Source: an uncultured Flavobacteriaceae bacterium
Lineage (GTDB): Bacteria; Bacteroidota; Bacteroidia; Flavobacteriales; Flavobacteriaceae
NCBI GenBank assembly: GCA_938041595.1
Contig: CALITN010000012.1
Coordinates: forward strand, 1 to 5,707
Direction: 5' to 3'
DNA length: 5,707 bases
A program made the position numbers and the translations under genes. Shown here piece after piece: positions 1 to 5,407 of this stretch; positions within the stretch are counted from its first letter, which is position 1; every line of letters starts with the position of its first letter. A model generated the notes under the pieces. It was not told the DNA's origin and searched no databases. It saw only the letters and a list, made by a program, of their open reading frames with translations.

Positions 1-659
1 GAACGACCTCCATCAAAATCATGATACCAAGTGATGGGATGTGTATTGCCATTAGTCCCTCCCACATAACTACTTTCTTCTAGATTGAGGAGTGGAATAA
101 GCGCTTCATTTTGAAAAGTGTAATTATACCACTCGTCGTCGATAGACCAAGAAGCGGGCAGGTGATTGGTGAATTGAGTATCCGTTTCCAAAGTGGTGAG
201 GGTGGCTCTGGGAGTTCCTTCAGGATGAGATTCAAAATAAGCTCCTACAAGCTGACCGTACCACGGCCAGTCATATTCGGTATCGGCTGCCGCATGAATC
301 CCTACATAGCCGCCACCGTTTTGTATATAATTTTTGACTAAGGCTTCTTGTTGGCTGTTGAAAATATCTAAGGTTGTACATAAAAAAACCATTGCATCTA
401 GGGATGAAAAGTCAACACTTTCTAGAGCAGCACTTTGACGGGCATGGAGTACGTTAAATCCATTCTCTTTTCCCAATCTGATGAGGAGTTCCTTTCCGGC
501 AGGAATGGCTTCTTTGTGAACATAGCCTTCCGTAGCGGTCAAAACTAAAACGGTTTGAGTGTTCGAAGGATCTACATAAAGGTTTTCTAGAGAGGCTTGT
601 CCTTGACATCCATAGCTTATATATAGTGCTAAAAAACAATAAAGTATATTAATTTTCAT
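1..659 (-). CDS. ThuA-like domain exported protein, probable lipoprotein (3' end beyond window)
   Basis: The frame gives 219 residues from an ATG at 657-659 and stays open to the left edge, so the C-terminus is missing. Residues 1-18 form a short hydrophobic signal ending Ser-Tyr-Gly-Cys18, a loose lipobox, so membrane anchoring is likely but not certain. The rest matches the ThuA-like fold (class I glutamine-amidotransferase-like superfamily): strand VLVLTATEGYVHKEAI (37-52), GGGYVGIHAAADTEYDWPWY (115-134), FESHP (142-146), DEWYNY (175-180) and the conserved PITWYHDFDGGR (208-219) just before the edge. ThuA proteins are linked to sugar or keto-sugar metabolism; the reaction of this one cannot be read from sequence. 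In Bacteroidota they often carry extra C-terminal domains, which would lie outside the window. The start lies inside the end of the upstream gene (11-base overlap), suggesting one transcript and coupled translation. No Shine-Dalgarno is visible. Confidence 0.85.
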   Translation of the reverse strand, partial: MKINILYCFLALYISYGCQGQASLENLYVDPSNTQTVLVLTATEGYVHKEAIPAGKELLIRLGKENGFNVLHARQSAALESVDFSSLDAMVFLCTTLDIFNSQQEALVKNYIQNGGGYVGIHAAADTEYDWPWYGQLVGAYFESHPEGTPRATLTTLETDTQFTNHLPASWSIDDEWYNYTFQNEALIPLLNLEESSYVGGTNGNTHPITWYHDFDGGR

Positions 660-1209
660 ATACAATTATACGGCTTTTTTTGGTGTCGAATCGATGGTCT
701 ATCCTCGTTACAATAACGGTGTCTTGAAGTTGAAATCGTAAATCAAAATAGAGCCCAAGATCGGATTCATAAACGTTGTGTACCTCAAAAGGGACGTCTA
801 AATCGGCTAGATTTTCCTGATGGAGGATCGCATCAATTTTCTTAAGGTTTCGAAATACCATTCGCGGGTTTTTTTCTTTTGGGTTGATGCGAAAACCTTC
901 TCGTATTTTCAAACTGTAATCTGTCAGGTCATACAGGGCGGTGACATAGTTGGCGCCAAGATTTCCTAGAGTTCGTTTTTCGGCATAAAGTTCGATAAAG
1001 CGGAGCCTGTGCTGGATATCAATACTGTCGTAATAGGAAGGGGAAACTTGAAGTTGTGACCATAAAAAGCGGCGTGCTTTCGCCGCATTCAAGGAACGGT
1101 TGGTATTTAATACGACCATTGGCTTTGCTGCTCGTTGCTTCCTTTTTTTTTGAGCAACAGCGGGGGATAAAAACAAAAAAAGGAGCAAGAAAATTCCAAC
1201 AGGTTTCAT
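649..1209 (-). CDS. Secreted protein of unknown function, 186 aa
   Basis: I do not recognise this family. Residues 1-19 are a clear signal peptide: hydrophobic core GIFLLLFLFL, then SPAVAQ with likely cleavage near residue 19 or 20. The mature protein begins with a very basic stretch (KKRKQRAAK, 21-29). It then has a mixed alpha/beta pattern rich in aromatic and charged residues, including a helical-looking ARRFLWSQL (45-53), ALYDLTDYSLKIREGF (91-106), and a C-terminal half that alternates like beta strands (FEVHNVYESDLGLYFDLRF, 141-159). There is no lipobox Cys and no further membrane segment, so a periplasmic location is the best guess. A run of nine A residues (1143-1151, minus strand) encodes residues 20-23, right after the signal. 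The ATG at 1207-1209 is favoured because the signal peptide starts there. The gene overlaps the ThuA-domain gene by 11 bases and is probably co-transcribed with it. Confidence 0.75.
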   Translation of the reverse strand: MKPVGIFLLLFLFLSPAVAQKKRKQRAAKPMVVLNTNRSLNAAKARRFLWSQLQVSPSYYDSIDIQHRLRFIELYAEKRTLGNLGANYVTALYDLTDYSLKIREGFRINPKEKNPRMVFRNLKKIDAILHQENLADLDVPFEVHNVYESDLGLYFDLRFQLQDTVIVTRIDHRFDTKKSRIIVYEN

Positions 1210-1226
1210 TAGGCGTATTTATTCTT

Positions 1227-1234
1227 TAATTTTG
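1227..1234 (+). promoter_or_regulatory. Candidate Bacteroidota -7 promoter element for the thioesterase
   Basis: TAATTTTG matches the Bacteroidota -7 consensus TAnnTTTG exactly and ends 37 bases before the ATG at 1272, in the divergent gap. No good -33 TTG is seen at the usual distance: only TTTC around 1204-1207, about 19 bases upstream. The opposite strand of the same gap has no comparable match for the divergent 186-aa gene. Confidence 0.4.
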
Positions 1235-1271
1235 ATAATATACGATTCACAAAACAGTTTAGAATTCTTTG

Positions 1272-1640
1272 ATGAAAAAAAATACACTGCAATTGTCATT
1301 TTTAGCCCAAACGACCGATGTAAATTATAGAGGAACTGTGCATGGAGGTAAAGTAATGAAGTGGATTGATGAAGCGGGCTATGCCCTTGCAGCACAGCAT
1401 ACGGGGAAATATTGTGTCACCAAGTTCGTGGATGATATTGAGTTTAAAAATCCAATATCCATTGGTGACCTAGTATTGGTGGAAGCATCCGTACTTCGGT
1501 TGGGAATCACTTCTATACGAATTCATGTGACGGTGGCCAGTGAAAGCTTAATAGCTGGAGAGCGCAAAGATAACTGCGCTTGTGACATCGTATTTGTTGC
1601 CCTAGATGAACAGGGCAACAAAATAGCAATTACAACTTAA
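1272..1640 (+). CDS. Acyl-CoA thioesterase, hotdog fold (YciA/BACH-like)
   Basis: Hydrolyses acyl-CoA to free acid and CoA; cytoplasmic. The 122-residue protein is a single hotdog domain close to the usual size of the YciA/BACH-like family. It has the signature Asn18-Tyr-Arg-Gly-Thr-Val-His-Gly-Gly-Lys, then the hot-dog helix with WIDEAGYALA (31-40). Asn18 and Asp33 fall where the family has its catalytic Asn and Asp. A beta-sheet region follows (FVDDIEFKNPI, then GDLVLVEASVLRLG). The start is ATG at 1272; the TTG at 1269 would add only one residue and is less likely. Substrate chain length cannot be told from sequence. The gene stands alone on the plus strand, divergent from the secreted-protein gene. 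Its TAA overlaps the etfA stop by four bases (TTAA, 1637-1640). Sitting next to a beta-oxidation operon, it may act on overlapping acyl-CoA pools, which is an inference. Confidence 0.88.
   Translation: MKKNTLQLSFLAQTTDVNYRGTVHGGKVMKWIDEAGYALAAQHTGKYCVTKFVDDIEFKNPISIGDLVLVEASVLRLGITSIRIHVTVASESLIAGERKDNCACDIVFVALDEQGNKIAITT
1561..1580. repeat. Stem-loop inside thioesterase 3' coding region (6-bp stem)
   Basis: AGCGCA (1561-1566) pairs with TGCGCT (1575-1580) around an 8-base loop. It lies 12 bases from the stronger 11-bp inverted repeat at 1593-1622, so the end of the thioesterase gene carries two stem-loops in tandem. It may be chance; there is no T-run after it on either strand. Confidence 0.35.
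1593..1622. repeat. Perfect 11-bp inverted repeat; possible 3' hairpin of the etf operon mRNA
   Basis: TTTGTTGCCCT (1593-1603) and AGGGCAACAAA (1612-1622) are perfect reverse complements around the 8-base loop 1604-1611. On the plus strand this lies in thioesterase codons for FVALDEQGNK. Read on the minus strand it begins 14 bases after the etfA stop, where an operon 3' hairpin would be expected. Neither strand has a U-tract directly after the stem, so it is not a textbook intrinsic terminator. A stabilising or pausing hairpin, or chance within coding sequence, are alternatives. Confidence 0.5.
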
Positions 1641-2593
1641 GCGTTTTCAGCTTGAAAGCTTTTTAATTTTTCGATCATTTTTGGAACCACCTCAAAGGCA
1701 TCTCCCACCACACCGTAGTCTGCAGCCTTAAAGAAAGGTGCTTCGGGGTCATTGTTGATAACAACTTTTACTTTGGAGGAATTGATTCCTGCTAAATGTT
1801 GAATGGCACCAGAAACACCAATGGCAATGTATAGATTGGAAGCCACAGGTTTTCCCGTTTGCCCTACGTGTTCACTGTGTGGACGCCATCCCATATCCGA
1901 GACCGGTTTAGAGCAAGCAGTGGCTGCTCCTAAGGTATCGGCAAGATCTTCAATCAAATGCCAATTTTCGGGGCCTTTGAGACCGCGACCTCCAGAGACC
2001 ACGATTTCAGCATCCGCAATGGTTACCGTATCGGTTGCTTTATCAAGGGCGGTAACTTTCATGTCAGATGCTGCGGATGCAGGACTAAAATTCGTGATTG
2101 TTGCTGTGGTCTGATTTTCATGAACTCCAAAGGCGTTTTTGGAAAGCCCTACCATTTTTACTTCTGTTGCAATTTCGCATACACTAAAAGCTTTGTTGGT
2201 AAAGACAGAACGCTTGACTTGAAAAGGATTGCTGCTGATGGGGGCACCTACAACGTTGGTTACATATCCTGCGTCTAAGGTTACAGCGACAAGAGGAGCT
2301 AAAAAACGGCTGTCCGCACTGGAGCTGACAGCGATCGTGTGTGCTCCTATGCTCTTAGCAGCCTCACTCAGAGTCGCAGCGTATTGTTGGGCGTTAAAAT
2401 CTCCTTGCTGGGAAGCTGCAAGTACTTCATTGACCCCATAGTTGCCAAGTAAATCGTTGTTCTCACAATTAATGGTCACGGCCACAAGATTCGTATTGAG
2501 TTGATCGGCAATAGCTTTTCCAAAAGAGGCGAGTTCCAATGCAATTTTTTTCAATTGCCCATTTTCAGATTCGGCGTATATAAGTACAGACAT
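1637..2593 (-). CDS. etfA: Electron transfer flavoprotein subunit alpha
   Basis: FAD-carrying subunit of the ETF heterodimer, which accepts electrons from acyl-CoA dehydrogenases in the cytoplasm and passes them to ETF:quinone oxidoreductase. The 318 residues are full length for the family. Residues 1 to about 190 are the ETF N-terminal domain (MSVLIYAESENGQLKK). The FAD-binding C-terminal domain holds SGGRG (200-204), VGQTG (243-247), LYIAIGVSGAIQHLAGI (254-270) and NNDPEAPFFKAADYGVVGD (280-298), all strongly conserved. One oddity is ACSKPVSD (226-233), where the human protein and many others have an Arg (SR); here it is Lys229, near the flavin in known structures. The gene is last in the operon, 17 bases after etfB. 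Its last codons also encode a possible terminator for the convergent thioesterase, with which it shares a four-base stop overlap. Confidence 0.97.
   Translation of the reverse strand: MSVLIYAESENGQLKKIALELASFGKAIADQLNTNLVAVTINCENNDLLGNYGVNEVLAASQQGDFNAQQYAATLSEAAKSIGAHTIAVSSSADSRFLAPLVAVTLDAGYVTNVVGAPISSNPFQVKRSVFTNKAFSVCEIATEVKMVGLSKNAFGVHENQTTATITNFSPASAASDMKVTALDKATDTVTIADAEIVVSGGRGLKGPENWHLIEDLADTLGAATACSKPVSDMGWRPHSEHVGQTGKPVASNLYIAIGVSGAIQHLAGINSSKVKVVINNDPEAPFFKAADYGVVGDAFEVVPKMIEKLKSFQAENA
1643..1671 (+). terminator. Possible intrinsic terminator of the thioesterase, embedded in etfA
   Basis: In plus-strand RNA, GUUUUCA (1643-1649) pairs with UGAAAGC (1653-1659) as a 7-bp stem with one G-U pair and a 3-base loop. 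It is followed at once by UUUUUAAUUUUU (1660-1671). It starts two bases after the thioesterase stop and lies wholly within the last codons of etfA on the other strand. The stem is short and AU-rich, so it would be weak. Confidence 0.4.
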
Positions 2594-2610
2594 AATGCAA
2601 TGTTTTTAAG

Positions 2611-3357
2611 TTAGATTACTTTGGCTTCATTGTGAAGCAAAGAAATGAGTTCGTCAATATTTTCAGGGTCTACTAATTTGACCGCACCTTTGGGGGCTGG
2701 TTTCTCAAAGGAAATGGTTTGAACCTGTTGTCCTTCTTGAGTCGGCTCCACTACGGTAAGGGGTTTTTTACGAGCCATCATGATTCCGCGCATATTGGGA
2801 ATTCGAAGATCACTTTCCTCGACTAATCCCTTTTGTGCCCCAATCACAAGAGGTAATGGAGTGGTTACGGTTTCTTTACCACCATCCATTTCGCGAATGG
2901 CTGTAGCTTGACTACCCTCTATTTCCAATCCAATGCAGTTGTTCAAGTAATTCATACCCTTAAGCGCAGCGATCATGCCTGGAACCATACCTCCATTGTA
3001 GTCAATGGACTCACGCCCTGCGATCACAAGATCGTAGCTGTTTTGTTGCATGACAGTGACAATTTCCTTGGCCACCTGTTGGGCATCACGAGCAGCGGTA
3101 TTAACGCGAATAGCATTGTCTGCACCAATGGCTAGGGCTTTTCGTAGTGTAGCTTCAGTTTCGGGACCCCCCACGTTGATTACATCTACCGAAGCACCGC
3201 TTTTTTCTTTGAACCACATGGCCCGGGTTAATCCAAATTCATCGTTTGGATTGATGATGAATTGAACCCCTTGGGTATCAAATTGCGTATCGTTTTCCAC
3301 AAAATTGATTTTCGAGGTGGTATCCGGTACATGACTAATACAGACTAGGATTTTCAT
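2611..3357 (-). CDS. etfB: Electron transfer flavoprotein subunit beta
   Basis: Partner of EtfA; this subunit holds AMP (or FAD in bifurcating ETFs) and the loop that docks with the dehydrogenase. The 248 residues match the normal family length. Visible features are MKILVCISHVPDT at the N-terminus, INPNDEFGLTRA (35-46), NVGGPETEATLRKALAIGAD (61-80), the nucleotide loop AGRESIDYNGGMVPGMIA (113-130), EMDGGKET (156-163) and the recognition-loop region RIPNMRGIMMARKK (185-198). The nucleotide loop differs from both common forms: human-type has DDDCNQTGQM and clostridial bifurcating type has DGDTAQVGP, while here it is DYNGGMVPG, so the usual Thr and Gln are absent. I recall this form as typical of Bacteroidota. 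The gene sits 18 bases after the acyl-CoA dehydrogenase and 17 bases before etfA, fitting one transcript. Confidence 0.97.
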   Translation of the reverse strand: MKILVCISHVPDTTSKINFVENDTQFDTQGVQFIINPNDEFGLTRAMWFKEKSGASVDVINVGGPETEATLRKALAIGADNAIRVNTAARDAQQVAKEIVTVMQQNSYDLVIAGRESIDYNGGMVPGMIAALKGMNYLNNCIGLEIEGSQATAIREMDGGKETVTTPLPLVIGAQKGLVEESDLRIPNMRGIMMARKKPLTVVEPTQEGQQVQTISFEKPAPKGAVKLVDPENIDELISLLHNEAKVI

Positions 3358-3375
3358 ATTTTCTGTGATTTAAAT

Positions 3376-4536
3376 TTATATGGGCAAGGCGAGTTTTCCT
3401 TTGCGTATATTTCTTGCGATTATGATTTTATGAATTTCTGAGGTTCCCTCATAGATTTGAGTAATCTTAGCATCTCGCATCAAGCGTTCTACGTGATATT
3501 CTTTTACATAGCCATTTCCTCCGTGAATTTGAACGGCTTCCACGGTGTGTTTCATGGCGACTTCGGAAGCTTTAAGTTTGGCAATAGCACTAGCGAAGCC
3601 ATAGGGTTCTCCACTGTCTTTAAGAGACGCTGCTCGATAGACTAACATTCGCGCGGCTTCGATATCCATGGCCATTTCTGCCAGTTTAAATGCGATAGCT
3701 TGGTGGTCGGCAATAGGTTTACCGAAAGAAGAGCGAATGGTGGAATAGTTAGCAGCAAGCTCATAGGCACCTGCAGCAATTCCTAATGCTTGGGCGGCAA
3801 TTCCGATGCGGCCTCCTTCCAGAATTTGCATGGCGAGCTTGAATCCAAAACCATCGATTCCAATTCGGTTTTGCTTAGGCACTTTTACATCGGCATAACT
3901 AATCGAATGGGTGTCCGAGGAACGAATGCCAAGTTTGTCTTCTTTGGGTCCCACCGTCACTCCTTCCCAGTTTTTCTCAACAATAAAAGCGTTGATGCCA
4001 CGGTGTTTTTTATCGGGATCGGTTTGGGCAATAACCAGTTGATAATCGGCTTTGCCACCATTGGTTATCCAATTTTTAACGCCATTGAGAAGGTAAAAAT
4101 CTCCTTTGTCTTCAGCGGTGGTTCGTTGCATGCTGGCATCACTACCAGCCTCAGGTTCGGATAAACAAAAACAACCGATGGTCTTACCTTGGGCCATGGG
4201 GGTTAGATACGTTTCTTTTTGGGAATCGGTTCCGTAGGTTTCGATGGCCCACAGTACGAGCGAATTATGCGCACTCATAATGACGGCAGTACTGGCATCT
4301 ATTTTTGAGATTTCCTCAAGGGCGAGGACATATGATAGGGCGTCCATCCCGCTTCCGCCATATTTTTCTGAAGTCATGATGCCCATAAAGCCCAATGCAC
4401 CCATTTCAGCAACCTGTTCACTAGGGTGGATCATTTTTGAATCTCGTTCAATGACACCTTCTAATAGCCGTGTTTTCGCAAACTCTCGAGCTGCCTGCTG
4501 GACGGCTTTGTGTTCTTCGGAGAGTTTAAAATCCAT
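3376..4536 (-). CDS. Acyl-CoA dehydrogenase, short-chain/butyryl-CoA type
   Basis: FAD flavoenzyme that oxidises acyl-CoA to trans-2-enoyl-CoA, the first step of beta-oxidation, and gives electrons to the EtfAB encoded directly downstream. The 386 residues are full length. In order: N-terminal helical domain with MDFKLSEEHKAVQQAAREFA (1-20); middle beta domain with CLSEPEAGSDA (124-134) and NGVKNWITNGG (151-161), which line the flavin; C-terminal helical domain with EGGRIGIAAQALGIA (240-254), RSSFGKPI (268-275), the second family signature QIHGGNGYVKEYHVERLMRD (336-355) and IYEGTSEIHK (361-370). Glu363 sits where short-chain enzymes such as butyryl-CoA dehydrogenase have their catalytic base, which argues against the long-chain and isovaleryl types where it lies elsewhere. 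Chain-length preference cannot be fixed further. It starts three bases after the hydratase stop, and no Shine-Dalgarno is seen. Confidence 0.95.
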   Translation of the reverse strand: MDFKLSEEHKAVQQAAREFAKTRLLEGVIERDSKMIHPSEQVAEMGALGFMGIMTSEKYGGSGMDALSYVLALEEISKIDASTAVIMSAHNSLVLWAIETYGTDSQKETYLTPMAQGKTIGCFCLSEPEAGSDASMQRTTAEDKGDFYLLNGVKNWITNGGKADYQLVIAQTDPDKKHRGINAFIVEKNWEGVTVGPKEDKLGIRSSDTHSISYADVKVPKQNRIGIDGFGFKLAMQILEGGRIGIAAQALGIAAGAYELAANYSTIRSSFGKPIADHQAIAFKLAEMAMDIEAARMLVYRAASLKDSGEPYGFASAIAKLKASEVAMKHTVEAVQIHGGNGYVKEYHVERLMRDAKITQIYEGTSEIHKIIIARNIRKGKLALPI

Positions 4537-4539
4537 AGC

Positions 4540-5319
4540 TTAGTTTTTGAATTTGGCTTCTCGATTTTCTATAAAGGCTTGGGTTCCTTCCTTAAATTCA
4601 TTAGTGGCGGATAGTTCACCAAAGGCTTTGATCTCTTCCTGAAAGCCATTGCTGTTTTTGTTGTAATAGGTCGCTACGACTTCAATCACTTTAGCTACTG
4701 CATTTGGGCCTTTGGATCCAATCAAGTGTAGTAATTCTTTGGCTTCGGAAACTGTTTTTCCAGGGGCTACCACTTTGTTAAGAATGCCCCAATCCAATGC
4801 TTCTTTGGCGTGGATCATTCGTGCTGTAAGCATGATTTCCAGACTTCTTCCTTTGCCAACCAATTGTGGGAGTCGTTGGGTGGCTCCATATCCTGGGATA
4901 ATACCAAGATTGACTTCGGGATTCCCTAATCGGGCTTTTTCAGAGCCAATTCTCATATGGCAGGCCAAGGCTATTTCAAAGCCGCCCCCGAGCGCATACC
5001 CCTCAATAGCAGCAATGACAGGAACCGGACTGTTTTCAACAGCAAACATCAGCTCATGCCCCAGCGCAGAAAGGGCTGCCATTTCTTGGGCATCCATTGT
5101 CGTAAACTCCTTGATATCCGCCCCTGCTGCAAAAGCACGATCACCGCTTCCCGTCAGGACTACTCCCTTACAGGAATAGCTTTTCAATTCCGTAACAAAG
5201 AAATGATGCAACTCTCCAATCAGTTGTTTGTTGAGCGCGTTCAGTGCTTTGGGTCGGTTGAGGGTAAGGACCAATATTGAATCGGATTGAATAACCTCAA
5301 AAAGTTTTTCTGTGGCCAT
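4540..5319 (-). CDS. Enoyl-CoA hydratase (crotonase family)
   Basis: Adds water to trans-2-enoyl-CoA to give 3-hydroxyacyl-CoA, the step after the neighbouring dehydrogenase. The 259 residues match single-domain crotonases. Motifs seen are NRPKALNAL (21-29), the CoA/oxyanion loop AFAAGADIKE (62-71), GYALGGGFEIALAC (107-120) and GNPEVNLGIIPGYGATQRL (132-150). Glu115 and Glu135 correspond to the two catalytic Glu of rat mitochondrial hydratase (Glu144, Glu164), so true hydratase activity is more likely than isomerase or dehalogenase activity. The C-terminal AFIENREAKF is also typical. The ATG at 5317-5319 gives the usual N-terminus. It is the first gene of the operon, preceded by an 86-base gap with a candidate promoter. 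It has no fused 3-hydroxyacyl-CoA dehydrogenase domain, so that step must be encoded elsewhere. Confidence 0.95.
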   Translation of the reverse strand: MATEKLFEVIQSDSILVLTLNRPKALNALNKQLIGELHHFFVTELKSYSCKGVVLTGSGDRAFAAGADIKEFTTMDAQEMAALSALGHELMFAVENSPVPVIAAIEGYALGGGFEIALACHMRIGSEKARLGNPEVNLGIIPGYGATQRLPQLVGKGRSLEIMLTARMIHAKEALDWGILNKVVAPGKTVSEAKELLHLIGSKGPNAVAKVIEVVATYYNKNSNGFQEEIKAFGELSATNEFKEGTQAFIENREAKFKN

Positions 5320-5345
5320 GCGGCAATGTTTGTCTTAGATCTTCT

Positions 5346-5353
5346 CAAATGTA
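5346..5353 (-). promoter_or_regulatory. Candidate -7 promoter element for the acyl-CoA oxidation operon
   Basis: Read on the minus strand, TACATTTG matches the Bacteroidota -7 consensus TAnnTTTG exactly and lies 26 bases before the hydratase ATG, which would give a short 5' leader. No TTG is present at the -33 position; the region about 19 bases upstream is T-rich (TTTTTC, 5372-5377). It is the only good match in the 86-base gap. Confidence 0.4.
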
Positions 5354-5396
5354 GTCGCTAATCTAGTGATAGAAAAATATTTCACCTATTTTTTTA

Positions 5397-5407
5397 GACA
5401 CAGTGTC
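5397..5407. repeat. 11-base palindrome GACACAGTGTC
   Basis: GACAC (5397-5401) and GTGTC (5403-5407) are reverse complements around one central base. The palindrome overlaps the stop codon of the transporter gene and lies about 44 bases upstream of the candidate -7 element of the operon. It has a T-run after it only on the plus strand, where there is no gene to terminate, so a protein-binding site is as likely as anything; it may be chance. Confidence 0.35.

Noticed and set aside
111..341. 76-residue plus-strand frame
   Set aside because: It is antisense to the ThuA coding sequence, with no family resemblance and no start context.
454..639. 61-residue minus-strand frame with an ATG
   Set aside because: It lies in another frame of the ThuA-domain gene, which is open across the region with clear family motifs.
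1269..1271. TTG as start of the thioesterase
   Set aside because: The ATG directly after it is a better start and the change is only one residue.
1210..1271. Promoter for the 186-aa secreted protein in the divergent gap
   Set aside because: The minus strand offers only partial matches such as CTGTTTTG (1250-1257), too weak to call.
4712..5179. 155-residue plus-strand frame opposite the hydratase
   Set aside because: It is antisense to a fully conserved crotonase, and its composition is what the reverse strand of that gene would give.
1637..5319. An electron-bifurcating butyryl-CoA dehydrogenase/ETF complex, suggested by gene order
   Set aside because: The EtfB loop lacks the clostridial bifurcating motif, so the claim cannot be supported from sequence; it is kept only as an open question.
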